Notes: generated by a model not told the origin, from the letters alone. A DNA stretch of 36,084 nt from Clostridia bacterium (GCA_017935435.1 JAGBHP010000059.1:1-36084); one strand, 5' to 3'; shown: positions 1 to 7,575, counted from the first letter of the stretch. Numbers and translations are program-made.

Positions 1-813
1 CCACATTTCAAGTAGCTTGATGATGGTCTCTTCCATCTTCTGCGGTGTGTAGGAGCGAGGGAAATACTTTCTGATTCTATCCATCGGTAGCTTCAAATCC
101 CAATTTTCGGGTTTCTTCTGCTCCATCATAATATCAAGCACGGCATCATCGTTCAGCTTGCCCTCTTGGGAAAGTCGCCTCATACGCTGGGCTTGTGAGA
201 AAGAGGGCGTTGCCTGTTCGCTGTCGATGGTCTCGATAAGGAGCTTCTGTTCATCGGGTTAGAGATAGGAAATCTCGACTGCAGGGGTCATACCGATTTT
301 GCCTTCATCCACTAACTGCATCAGTTCGGGCTGAAGCTCATTAAGGCGAATGTATCGTCTAATCTGTTCTCGGCTTGTGCCTGCTTCTTCGGCAACTTGC
401 TCCACAGACAACTTCTGCACAGGTTGTGTAGAAGTTAAATCGTGTCGTTTTCCTTGGCGTTTGATGGCTTCAAGTTTCATCTTGTACGCCTTGGCTCGTT
501 CGCTCGGCAAGATGTTCTCTCGCTGTAAATTGCTGTCCACCATCATAATGGTTGCGGTGTTGCGATCTATGTCTCTGACGATAACCGGCATGGTCATAAG
601 CCCTGCAAGCTCACAAGCGTGTTTGCGTCTGTGTCCTGCAATCAGTTCATAGCCGCCGTCCTCACGAGGTCGGGCTATTGCAGGAGTGAGTACACCATAT
701 TCACGGATGCTCTCTACCGTCTGTTCCATAGCTTCATCGTCTCGCACACCGAAGGGGTGGTCTGGAAATGGGTGAAGTTCACCCAAAGGAATATCCTTAA
801 TTGTTTCTTTCAT
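1..813 (-). pseudogene. ParB/Spo0J-like partition protein, interrupted by an in-frame TAA
   Basis: The start is the ATG at 813, with GGAGGTG five bases upstream; the TTG at 825 overlaps that ribosome binding site. Residues 5-110 form a ParB N-terminal domain: a PLGELHPFP opening, the GGYELIAGHRRKHA nuclease/CTP-binding motif near residue 55, and NLQRENILPSERAKAYK. A helix-turn-helix follows around residues 130-165 (SVEQVAEEAGTSREQIRRYIRL). A TAA at 259-261 ends translation after 184 residues. The same frame stays open downstream with ParB-like sequence (PDEQKLLIETIDSEQATPS, later RKYFPRSYTPQKMEETI) to the window edge. This looks like a nonsense mutation in a once-longer gene rather than a natural end. 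The N-terminal product could still be made. A sequencing error is the main alternative. Confidence 0.75.
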
Positions 814-841
814 TGGCACCTCCAAGTCCTTAGAAATGACA

Positions 842-879
842 AAAGGCGTTCATTGAATCAGAAGTCAATGAACGCCTTT
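842..879 (-). repeat. Perfect 15-bp inverted repeat in the parB leader
   Basis: The arms at 842-856 and 865-879 are perfectly complementary, with an 8-base loop. The hairpin lies 30 bases upstream of the parB start. On the minus strand it is followed by only a short T tract (TTTTG), so it could be a leader terminator/attenuator, or a DNA site for ParB or another element protein. A 7-codon ORF on the minus strand starts inside the second arm. Function is not determined. Confidence 0.5.
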
Positions 880-946
880 ATGCGTTTATTCGGTTTAATT
901 GCTGCTCCTCCTTTCTCAGCTTGGAGCTGTTGTGATGGCAGCCTCA

Positions 947-1072
947 TCACGGCTTGGGGTATTGATGAAATTGGACAAAAATCAGCGAAAACCCCGTGTT
1001 TTCAAGGCTTCTGACCTTTGCCCCTATTATAACAGAAGAGTCTATTCGTCTAACAATTCCTGTTGCTTTCAT
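947..1072 (-). pseudogene. spoVT: 5' fragment of spoVT (AbrB family) fused to element sequence
   Basis: A minus-strand ATG at 1072 is preceded by AAAAGGAG ten bases upstream. It encodes MKATGIVRRID, the characteristic N-terminus of SpoVT, the forespore AbrB-type transcription regulator. In intact SpoVT the next residues are approximately D/E-L-G-R-[IV]-V-I-P. Here the frame continues as SSVIIGAKVRSLENTGF and stops at the TGA at 947-949, giving a 41-residue hybrid. The break is therefore at or just after codon 11 (about 1040). The rest of spoVT should lie at the far end of the element, outside this window. AbrB itself starts similarly, but the exact RRID match favours SpoVT. Confidence 0.75.
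987..1003. repeat. Perfect 6+5+6 palindrome near the element end
   Basis: GAAAAC (987-992) and GTTTTC (998-1003) flank a 5-base centre, about 40 bp inside the inferred junction with spoVT. A dyad this close to an element end could be a recombinase or excisionase arm site, or a partition site. It does not match the B. subtilis parS consensus. Only the symmetry is observed. Confidence 0.35.
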
Positions 1073-1204
1073 ATATAATTTGCTCCTTTTAAACATGGGT
1101 TGACAGCAAATCAACCACTACAATTTTTACTTGTATTTTTATTGTACGCAGACAAGGAATTTTTATGTAAAGAAAAAATTGGGAAATTATTTTTTTGCCT
1201 GATA

Positions 1205-1232
1205 TTGATTTTTTTGTAAAAACATTTATAAT
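1205..1232 (+). promoter_or_regulatory. Sigma-A-type promoter for the inositol-monophosphatase-like gene
   Basis: TTGATT at 1205-1210 and TATAAT at 1227-1232 are separated by 16 bp. The site is 35 bp upstream of the gene start, and AAGGAG (1254-1259) follows. Confidence 0.55.
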
Positions 1233-1266
1233 AATATGTGAAAATGTTTTTTTAAGGAGAAAATTC

Positions 1267-2043
1267 ATGGATACACAAAAGGTAATTGAACTTGTAAAAC
1301 GAACAAAAGATATAATACTTGACAAAAAGAAAGCGGCAGAAATTGAAGTAAAGGGTTACGGCGATTTTGTAACACAGGTGGATTTTGCGGTGCAAAACTT
1401 CCTTTTTGGCGAGCTTTCATCGCTTTATCCCGACATTCAGTGCGTGGGCGAGGAAAGCGATAATAAAAACACAGATTATGATAAATCAATGTGGATTTTA
1501 GACCCAATCGACGGAACGGCAAACCTTGTCTACGGACTTAATCAAAGTGCGGTTTCGCTTGGACTTGTTAAAAACAGAGAACCTGTATTTGGCGTTGTAT
1601 ATAACCCTTTTTCAGATGAGCTTTTTTGGGCAGAAAAGGGTAAAGGTGCGTACTTGGGCGATAAAAAAATTTCTGTGACAAATGCTAAAACCTTGTCAGA
1701 TAGCTTAATTAGTGCAGGCACATCGCCGTATTACAAGGGGCTTGCAGAAGAAAATTTCACCGAAATGTGTGAGGTTTTTAAAAGATGTTTAGATATCAGG
1801 CGTTTTGGTGCGGCGGCAATTGACCTTTGTAATCTTGCCTCGGGCAGAATTGACGGTTATTTTGAAAAAAGGTTAAAGCCTTGGGATTATGCGGCGGGTG
1901 CCATAATTGTACGTGAAGCAGGCGGAAAAATAACTAACTTTGATTTGGGCGAAATTGCTTTTGACAGACCTGATGACATAATTGCAACCAACTCAAATAT
2001 TCATTTAGAGCTTGCAGAGCTTTTAAAAAGCGTAAAAAGATAA
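1267..2043 (+). CDS. Inositol monophosphatase family protein (SuhB-like)
   Basis: A 258-residue protein of the metal-dependent, Li+-sensitive phosphatase family, which hydrolyses inositol-1-phosphate or related sugar and nucleotide phosphates. The diagnostic motifs are in order: GEES (metal-binding Glu, about residue 66), DPIDGTANL (metal-binding Asp pair, about residues 81-89), and WDYAAGAIIVREAGG in the C-terminal half, with the third metal-site Asp in WDYA. Length is normal for the family and no signal peptide is seen, so it is cytosolic. The ATG at 1267 has AAGGAG seven bases upstream; an upstream in-frame TTG at 1195 lies before the promoter and is not used. It is monocistronic, with a hairpin terminator directly after the stop. 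The true substrate (inositol-P, 3'-phosphoadenosine-5'-phosphate (PAP) or another phosphate ester) cannot be told from sequence. Confidence 0.9.
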   Translation: MDTQKVIELVKRTKDIILDKKKAAEIEVKGYGDFVTQVDFAVQNFLFGELSSLYPDIQCVGEESDNKNTDYDKSMWILDPIDGTANLVYGLNQSAVSLGLVKNREPVFGVVYNPFSDELFWAEKGKGAYLGDKKISVTNAKTLSDSLISAGTSPYYKGLAEENFTEMCEVFKRCLDIRRFGAAAIDLCNLASGRIDGYFEKRLKPWDYAAGAIIVREAGGKITNFDLGEIAFDRPDDIIATNSNIHLELAELLKSVKR

Positions 2044-2088
2044 AAATAAAACGTAGTGCAGTAAAAAACGCTGCACTACGTTTATTTT
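2044..2088. terminator. Bidirectional rho-independent terminator
   Basis: A 13-bp perfect stem (2049-2061 with 2071-2083) with a 9-base loop is flanked by A-rich and T-rich tracts on its two sides. It can end both the plus-strand gene finishing at 2043 and the minus-strand gene finishing at 2098. Confidence 0.85.
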
Positions 2089-2097
2089 GTATAAAGA

Positions 2098-2874
2098 TTA
2101 CTTTAAAAGCGATTTTCCTTCCCATTCCTTTGCAGGTTTTACTTCTAAAAGGTCTGCTATCGTTACTGCTATATCTTTAATTGAAACGTTTTCGATTTTT
2201 TCGCCTTTTTCAAAACGAGGACCGCTAATAAAGAGCGGAATTGTCATATCCTCGTACGACTCATGGCCATGCACTCTGTCGTGACCGCCATGGTCTGCAG
2301 TTACAATCATTGTGTAATCGTCAGGGAGATTTTTATATACCTTTTCCATACAGGCAACAGCGGTATTCACACACTTTAAGTACTCTTTGCTCATCCAGCC
2401 ATATTTGTGACCGCCAAAATCATCCGTTTCACCAAGATAGAGGAAGGTAAAATCAGGATTTTCTTCTTTTATGTAAAGTATTGCTTCATCTGTAAGTTTT
2501 ATATCTGTGTGTTCGTTTCCAACAATGTTTAAAAATAAGGATTTGTGGAGATGTCCGGGGCGCGATATATCCCTTAACTGTTCCCAACTGTAAAAGAAAG
2601 CGTTTTTCTTGCCTGCTGCGTGGAGTACATCAAAAAGACCGTCAATCGGCCTTACCTGTGGCATATACAAATTTGTTGTAATTCCATGACGCGAGGGGTC
2701 TACGCTATGAAATAAAGACATATGGCAAGGAAGGGTTACCGATGGCCATACAGTTTTTGCTTCCATTGTATAAGAAGAGATTTTTTTTAATGTTTCAATA
2801 AAGGGATGCCCGCATTTTTCTATTCCGTCGGGGCGCATACCGTCAACCAAAATTAAAATAACTTTTTCACTCAT
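2098..2874 (-). CDS. Type I phosphodiesterase / nucleotide pyrophosphatase-like hydrolase
   Basis: An alkaline-phosphatase-superfamily enzyme of 258 residues. Visible motifs are LVDGMRPDG (metal Asp11), PSVTLPCH (probable nucleophile Thr47), SVDPSRHGI, GETDDFGGHKYG (metal Asp and His, about residues 149-158) and VTADHGGHDRVHGHE (Asp194, His195 and a later His). This is the full NPP-like metal set. There is no signal peptide, so the enzyme should act in the cytoplasm. The ATG at 2874 is chosen because AAAGGAAAG lies just before it; the ATG at 2895 would overlap that site. It is cotranscribed with the transporter upstream, whose stop is only 25 bases away. The pair suggests uptake of a phosphorylated compound and then hydrolysis. 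The substrate is unknown. Confidence 0.85.
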   Translation of the reverse strand: MSEKVILILVDGMRPDGIEKCGHPFIETLKKISSYTMEAKTVWPSVTLPCHMSLFHSVDPSRHGITTNLYMPQVRPIDGLFDVLHAAGKKNAFFYSWEQLRDISRPGHLHKSLFLNIVGNEHTDIKLTDEAILYIKEENPDFTFLYLGETDDFGGHKYGWMSKEYLKCVNTAVACMEKVYKNLPDDYTMIVTADHGGHDRVHGHESYEDMTIPLFISGPRFEKGEKIENVSIKDIAVTIADLLEVKPAKEWEGKSLLK

Positions 2875-2899
2875 ATTAAATTTCTTTCCTTTCATTTTG

Positions 2900-4090
2900 T
2901 TATTTATTCATAAATTTATTATTAAAAGCACGGCTTATTGCAAGACAGATTATTCCGCCTGCAAGTGCCAAAAAAGTCCAAATTATTAAAATCGCAGACC
3001 AACCGCTTTTTTCTGCAATCCACGCAATTCCATATGTAGAAAGTGCACTTCCTATGTATGTACAGGCGTTAAGTGCTCCTGAAATAAACGAAACATTTCC
3101 GTATTTTTTAAAGTACGGCAGAATCATGCAAAGTAAAAGCAGGTTTACGCCGTGCATACTGCCAACCAAGAGGGCAGTAAATAAAACTGACAGACTAACA
3201 AGCCTTCCTGTTGTGAGGCATAGCGCAAAAGCAGATAAAAAGCCGAAAATAAAAATTATTCCTGAAAGCGTGAGCGGATTTTTTGTTTGTTTATATATTT
3301 TCTGCGTCACGTTAAAAGCAAAAATGCTGAAAATCGGCATAACAACGCTTGTTAAGATTGAAATCTCGCTTTTTACAGAATAAGTTTCTGAAATATATGA
3401 CGGCATCCAAGTTGTTGCACCGTCTCTTAGCACGCCATGCATAATAATTGCAAGCATAAGCATTATCATAATTGGAGAAAACAATTTAAAAGTTTCGCCC
3501 TGAGATAATGTGTTTATTTTTGACATTTTTACGGTTGCATTAATTTCGGGGCAAAATTTTTGCCAGGCAAACATCATTATTATAGCACAGACTGCCGAAA
3601 AAATAAATACCAATCTCCAACCGGATAAAGATATTAAAACGGGGGCTAAAAGGTAAACCAAAATAGTGCCGGCGGAGCTTCCCCACGACACAACAACGAT
3701 TCCTTTTTGATATTCATCGTTTGTCATAGCAGATGTCATAATTTTTACAATTGGTGGCCACATAAAGCTTTGCGCAAAGCCGTTTATGCACCACACGACG
3801 AGCATAGCATATGGCGACGGACAAAGAGGGATTAAAAAATTCATCAAACACGTAACAAAGAGTCCTGAAAATACAAGCTTTTTAGGTTGCAATCTGTCAC
3901 CTAAAAAACCGCTTACAAGCTGACCTGTGCCATAAGTTATAAAACTGCCTGTAACGGCAAGCGATAATGTGGATTTTAAAATATTTTCCGCAATTACCAT
4001 TTCTGCAATTACTGCACCGTAATTTATGCGTGTTATGTAGCTTACCATATATGTAAATGCCATAAGGAATGTTAATTTTTTTGCACGCAT
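2900..4090 (-). CDS. MFS transporter, organophosphate:phosphate antiporter-like
   Basis: A 396-residue integral membrane protein with about 12 hydrophobic segments. The segment GFAQSFMWPPIVKIM resembles the GFxQgxgWPP signature of the GlpT/UhpT-type OPA family, and the central loop is followed by RDGATTWMPSYISETY. This fits import of glycerol-phosphate-like or hexose-phosphate-like esters in exchange for phosphate, but other MFS substrates remain possible. The ATG at 4090 has GGAGGTG seven bases upstream, whereas the alternative TTG at 4096 would overlap the spacer. It is first in a two-gene operon with the phosphodiesterase and has a consensus promoter. It diverges from pdaA. Confidence 0.8.
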   Translation of the reverse strand: MRAKKLTFLMAFTYMVSYITRINYGAVIAEMVIAENILKSTLSLAVTGSFITYGTGQLVSGFLGDRLQPKKLVFSGLFVTCLMNFLIPLCPSPYAMLVVWCINGFAQSFMWPPIVKIMTSAMTNDEYQKGIVVVSWGSSAGTILVYLLAPVLISLSGWRLVFIFSAVCAIIMMFAWQKFCPEINATVKMSKINTLSQGETFKLFSPIMIMLMLAIIMHGVLRDGATTWMPSYISETYSVKSEISILTSVVMPIFSIFAFNVTQKIYKQTKNPLTLSGIIFIFGFLSAFALCLTTGRLVSLSVLFTALLVGSMHGVNLLLLCMILPYFKKYGNVSFISGALNACTYIGSALSTYGIAWIAEKSGWSAILIIWTFLALAGGIICLAISRAFNNKFMNK

Positions 4091-4116
4091 TTCCAACCAC
4101 CTCCAACCAAATACAT

Positions 4117-4145
4117 ATTATAAACCCAACCTGTACCATTGTCAA
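4117..4145 (-). promoter_or_regulatory. Consensus sigma-A promoter for the transporter-phosphodiesterase operon
   Basis: On the minus strand, TTGACA (4140-4145) and TATAAT (4117-4122) are separated by exactly 17 bp. Both hexamers are perfect consensus, 27 bp upstream of the start codon. Confidence 0.85.
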
Positions 4146-4153
4146 GCATTTTT

Positions 4154-4183
4154 TGCATATAATCTTTTAAAAAAAATATAAAT
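4154..4183 (+). promoter_or_regulatory. Possible sigma-G/F-type promoter for pdaA
   Basis: TGCATA at 4154-4159 resembles the forespore sigma factor -35 element. An AT-rich TATAAAT lies 17 bp downstream, a poor match to the expected CATAnTA. The assignment is suggested mainly because pdaA is a sigma-G gene in Bacillus. Confidence 0.25.
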
Positions 4184-4225
4184 AATTATATAAAGATATT
4201 TTTGTAAAATTTTGGGGGTATTTTT

Positions 4226-5068
4226 TTGAAGATAACTGCATTTTTACTTATTTTTACACTTTTAATTTCAGGTTGTTCATCAAAAAATGTATTTAAAGAT
4301 GAAATTGCAGATGAAGTTTGGAACGATAAAGCGATTTCAGTCACAAATGAGCTAAATCCCAACGGATATGCATCTCTTCCGAACAAGGTTTGCGGTTGGG
4401 GTCTTAAAAAAAACTTAAATGCACCGCCCGAAGTTCCGCAAAATATCATATCACTTTTAGAAAAATATGACTCGTATTATATAGGAAAAGATACAGAAAA
4501 AGTTTTGTATTTAACCTTTGACGAAGGATATGAAAACGGATATACCGCAAAAATTTTAGATGTTTTAGAAGAAAAAGAGGTGCCCGCCGCATTTTTTATA
4601 ACAGGACCGTACTTAAAAAAAGAAAAAGAGCTTGTAAAGCGTATGGTAGATGAGGGGCATATTGTTGGAAATCACACAGTAAATCATCCATGTCTGCCTG
4701 AAATTGACAGTGCAGAAAAAATAAAAAAAGAGCTTTTTGATTTAGATGAAGAATTTTACAAAGAGTTTGGAAAAAGAATGAAGTTTTTGCGTGCACCGAG
4801 AGGTGAATTTTCAGAAAGGACACTTGCGCTGACAAATGATTTAGGGTATACAAATGTTTTCTGGAGTTTTGCTTATAAAGATTGGGAGGTAAACAATCAA
4901 AAAGGAGCAGAGTATGCGTATAAAGAAATTATGAAAGGTACATTTCCGGGTTGCATACTTTTGCTTCATGCGGTTTCTAAGGACAATGCAGAGGTTTTAG
5001 GGCGTGTTCTTGATGACTTAAAAAGTGACGGTTACGTTTTTAAATCACTTGAAAATCTTGTAAAATGA
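4226..5068 (+). CDS. pdaA: PdaA-like peptidoglycan N-acetylmuramic acid deacetylase, lipoprotein
   Basis: A NodB-type polysaccharide deacetylase needed in Bacillus for making muramic delta-lactam in spore cortex. The N-terminus has a lipobox (LISGC, Cys17), so a membrane lipoprotein outside the forespore or cell membrane is expected. Catalytic motifs are TFDEGYENGYT (Asp99), GNHTVNHP (His150, His154), LRAPRGEFS and LLLHAVSKDNAE. The segments DW-VNNQKG-YAY and FKSLENL are close to B. subtilis PdaA. The start is a TTG at 4226, with GGGGG seven bases upstream and no suitable ATG nearby. It is followed by spoIVB 71 bases later. The second residue after the catalytic Asp is Glu where PdaA has Asn, a minor difference. 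Confidence 0.9.
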   Translation: MKITAFLLIFTLLISGCSSKNVFKDEIADEVWNDKAISVTNELNPNGYASLPNKVCGWGLKKNLNAPPEVPQNIISLLEKYDSYYIGKDTEKVLYLTFDEGYENGYTAKILDVLEEKEVPAAFFITGPYLKKEKELVKRMVDEGHIVGNHTVNHPCLPEIDSAEKIKKELFDLDEEFYKEFGKRMKFLRAPRGEFSERTLALTNDLGYTNVFWSFAYKDWEVNNQKGAEYAYKEIMKGTFPGCILLLHAVSKDNAEVLGRVLDDLKSDGYVFKSLENLVK

Positions 5069-5139
5069 AGTTTTAATTTCTAAACATATTTTTGTAAGGC
5101 GCAGGCAAACATAGCTATTGAAAGTAACAGGCATAGGAG

Positions 5140-6387
5140 ATGAAAGCATTGCAAACCCTGCGTCTAAAAAAACGCTTGATAATTTTCTTTACGCTGATTT
5201 TAGCAGTTGCGCTTACGATAGGTGCGGAGCTTAATTTAAGATATCCGCACGAAATGAACCTTTATAGTGGCGAAAGGTTATATGCACGCGAGGGACTTCC
5301 GTATACGCTCGAAATCCCTGCAAATATTGGCGGTGTGCTATTAGACGACGGCAAAGTTAAAAGAGATACATCACTTTTAGAAAACGATTACAGCGCAAAA
5401 TTAAAGCTTTTTGGCATAATTCCTGTAAAAACTGTAAACGTAAACGTTTTAGAGGAAAAATCTCTTACAGTCAGCGGTAAAACAATCGGCATAAAGATGT
5501 TCACAGAGGGTCTTTTGGCAGTTGGAATAAGCGACATAACAGATATAAACGGCAAAAGTCATAATCTTGGCAATCTGTATGGTATAAAAACAGGGGACAT
5601 TATCCTTTCAGCAAACGATAAGACACTTTTTAATACCGAGGATTTGGCTGACGCAATTGAAAATTCGAAAGATAGTATTAATCTAACGATTAAAAGAGGG
5701 GATAAAACCTTTCAAAAAGAAGTCTATCCAATTGAAACCAAAGACGGCTTAAAGCTTGGCATTTGGGTGCGTGACAGCACTGCAGGCATTGGAACACTTA
5801 CGTTTTTAGATGGGGATACATTGTCATTTGGCGCACTTGGTCATCCTATTGCCGATAGCGACACAGGCGTTTTAATGCCTGTATCAAGCGGAACTATTTG
5901 CGATGCCTCGGTAGTTGGAGTAAATAAGGGTGAAGCAGGCATTCCGGGTGAGCTAAGAGGGGTTTTTAAAGGCGAAAAAAGCCTGATAGGCGAAATCGAA
6001 AAAAATACTGAGCAGGGAATTTTCGGGAAAATAACTGACTCCTGCAAATATCTAAACGGCGAAAGCTTCCCAATATGCTCACGTAACGGAATATCCGAGG
6101 GAAAAGCTCAAATTCTTTCAAATATCGACGGCGAAAAAATCGAATGCTTTGATATAGAAATTGAACGTGTTATGAGATATAATATTGATAATTATAAGGA
6201 TTTAGTAATTAAAGTTACAGATAATAAACTACTCGAACAAACAGGCGGCATCGTTCAGGGAATGTCAGGTTCACCCATCCTGCAAAATGGCCGAATTGTG
6301 GGAGCTGTAACTCACGTTTTTGTAAATGACCCGACGAGAGGGTATGGGATATTTATTGAGAATATGCTCACTAAAGTTGAGAACTAA
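5140..6387 (+). CDS. spoIVB: SpoIVB serine peptidase (S55), sigma-K checkpoint signal
   Basis: A 415-residue secreted or anchored protease which, in Bacillus, is made in the forespore and triggers pro-sigma-K processing through SpoIVFA. Order of parts: an N-terminal membrane segment (about residues 11-28), a PDZ domain (about 110-195, with LYGIKTGDIILSAN), then the S55 domain with FGALGHPI (His235), VTDNKL (Asp361) and GMSGSPI (Ser376). These match the known His/Asp/Ser triad. The start is uncertain. The ATG at 5140 directly abuts AGGAG, whereas a TTG at 5149 has the same AGGAG nine bases upstream and may be the real start. It may be cotranscribed with pdaA and is followed by a strong terminator. 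Confidence 0.93.
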   Translation: MKALQTLRLKKRLIIFFTLILAVALTIGAELNLRYPHEMNLYSGERLYAREGLPYTLEIPANIGGVLLDDGKVKRDTSLLENDYSAKLKLFGIIPVKTVNVNVLEEKSLTVSGKTIGIKMFTEGLLAVGISDITDINGKSHNLGNLYGIKTGDIILSANDKTLFNTEDLADAIENSKDSINLTIKRGDKTFQKEVYPIETKDGLKLGIWVRDSTAGIGTLTFLDGDTLSFGALGHPIADSDTGVLMPVSSGTICDASVVGVNKGEAGIPGELRGVFKGEKSLIGEIEKNTEQGIFGKITDSCKYLNGESFPICSRNGISEGKAQILSNIDGEKIECFDIEIERVMRYNIDNYKDLVIKVTDNKLLEQTGGIVQGMSGSPILQNGRIVGAVTHVFVNDPTRGYGIFIENMLTKVEN

Positions 6388-6427
6388 AAAACGCTCGCCT
6401 ATATTTGTTATAGGTGAGCGTTTTTTT
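6388..6427. terminator. Bidirectional terminator between spoIVB and holA
   Basis: Stem 6391-6401 with 6411-6421, one mismatch, 9-base loop, with A6 before and T7 after. It can serve both convergent genes. Confidence 0.85.
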
Positions 6428-6428
6428 G

Positions 6429-7451
6429 TTAATTTGCAGATACATCTGCAATAAGCATTTCAAGAAGAATTTTTCCGTCTATTGAGTTTGATTTTAGCTC
6501 TGAGTCGCATTTTGCGCACGCAGAGATTAGTTTTTTTAAGTCGCTGTATGAAAATTTTGAGCAATCAGACACGTATTTTTTTGCGATAAACGGGGACTTA
6601 AATCCTAAATTCATCATTATTTCGGTTTGGGACAAGCCTTCTTCTATTGCAATTTTTGTATTCATAAGCTTATCGGCAGTTGAGGCAATCAGCGCTAAAA
6701 TTTTGACCTCGTGTTCTCTTAGATAGAAGAGGTCAGAGAGTTTTTTTAGGGCGATATCAGGCTTTTTTGCGATGACGGCATCTAACATTTCAAAAATTTT
6801 ATTTTCGACAGAGGGCGTCACAACCGCACGTATATCGGGCATATTAACCTCGGTTTTTCCTGTTGTGTAGGCGCAGAGCTTGAGCGCTTCATTTTTTACC
6901 GCCGTCATTCCGCCCGAGCAAATCTGAGCAAGGTATGCCGCATCGTGAGGACTGATACGCCTACCCATAGTTTTAAAAAGGTTTACAGTCCAGCGTGTCA
7001 TTTCCTGTTCGGTTAAAAAGCCAAACTCAAATGCCGCATTTTCTTTTGCAATTTTTTTATAAAGTGCACTTCTTTTATCAACCTCGGCTTCATCAAAAAT
7101 AATGCAGACTTCAGCAGGAATTTCCTTTAAACGTTTTTCCCAGTATTCACGGTATTCCTGTTTTGCACCTGTTTTGGAATCGGACTTAAAAATATATGAA
7201 TTTTTAAAAACGAGCATTTTCTTTTCTGCCATAAACGGAAGAGTTTCGATAGCATCGTTAACATCTGATATTTTATAGTTTTTATCCTCAAAATAAAAAT
7301 TGTCCATATCAGGAAAATTTGTATCTTCCATTCGCTCTATGAGCTTATTTTTATAATGATTCTTTAAAAAAACCTCTTCGCCGAAAAACAAAAAGACATT
7401 TTGGCTTATTTCGCTCTCTTCGAGAAGCTTTTTTATTGCATCGAGGCTCAT
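6429..7451 (-). CDS. holA: DNA polymerase III subunit delta (HolA)
   Basis: The clamp-loader delta subunit, which opens the beta sliding clamp. The 340-residue length is typical. The N-terminal domain has the delta signature NVFLFFGEEVFLKNHY, in the place of a degenerate P-loop. The middle carries FYFEDKNY, then ETLPFMAEKKMLVFKNSYIF and CIIFDEAEVDKRS. The C-terminal collar domain runs from about residue 205 (KIFEMLDAVIAKK) and includes LREHEVKILALIA. The ATG at 7451 is preferred because AGGAG lies nine to ten bases upstream; the in-frame TTG at 7475 lies before that site. Monocistronic, convergent with spoIVB and with its own promoter. Confidence 0.9.
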   Translation of the reverse strand: MSLDAIKKLLEESEISQNVFLFFGEEVFLKNHYKNKLIERMEDTNFPDMDNFYFEDKNYKISDVNDAIETLPFMAEKKMLVFKNSYIFKSDSKTGAKQEYREYWEKRLKEIPAEVCIIFDEAEVDKRSALYKKIAKENAAFEFGFLTEQEMTRWTVNLFKTMGRRISPHDAAYLAQICSGGMTAVKNEALKLCAYTTGKTEVNMPDIRAVVTPSVENKIFEMLDAVIAKKPDIALKKLSDLFYLREHEVKILALIASTADKLMNTKIAIEEGLSQTEIMMNLGFKSPFIAKKYVSDCSKFSYSDLKKLISACAKCDSELKSNSIDGKILLEMLIADVSAN

Positions 7452-7498
7452 ATTTTTTAAATCTCCTTTAGCCAATAGAATTGATTGTTTACTTTTTT

Positions 7499-7527
7499 AT
7501 TTTATCATAAAAAGCTAAAAAAGTAAA
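7499..7527 (-). promoter_or_regulatory. Sigma-A-type promoter for holA
   Basis: On the minus strand, TTTACT (7522-7527) and TAAAAT (7499-7504) are separated by 17 bp, about 50 bp upstream of the ATG. Confidence 0.5.
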
Positions 7528-7552
7528 TAACCAATGTTTTTATAGAATATAA

Positions 7553-7575
7553 TACGAAAGCGAAATTGTTTCGTA
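7553..7575. promoter_or_regulatory. Inverted repeat operator candidate upstream of the ceramidase-like gene
   Basis: TACGAAA (7553-7559) and TTTCGTA (7569-7575) are perfect 7-bp arms with a 9-bp centre, ending ten bases before the -35 box. A further TTTCG half-site lies at 7581-7585, next to the -35. The position suits an activator or repressor site; the factor is unknown. Confidence 0.45.

Larger units (their letters stand above)
1..1040. mobile_element. End of an integrated mobile element (ICE/conjugative-transposon type), partial
   Basis: This stretch is visibly richer in G+C than the rest of the window and carries a ParB-like gene of the kind found on clostridial integrative and conjugative elements. 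Its inner boundary is placed near 1040 because minus-strand reading from 1072 gives eleven SpoVT residues and then switches to unrelated sequence. A GA dinucleotide sits at the junction (1041-1042), which would suit a large serine recombinase of the TnpX/TndX type, but no recombinase is visible, so that is inference. The other end lies beyond the left edge. Element identity is inferred from gene content and boundary, not from recognised terminal repeats. Confidence 0.7.

Noticed and set aside
350-652. Plus-strand open frame opposite the ParB-like gene
   Set aside because: It is antisense to a gene with clear ParB motifs, has no ribosome binding site and encodes nothing recognisable.
1098-1116. 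GGTTGA-N7-TCAACC hairpin upstream of the spoVT fragment
   Set aside because: A 6-bp stem without a T tract; too weak to call a terminator or operator.
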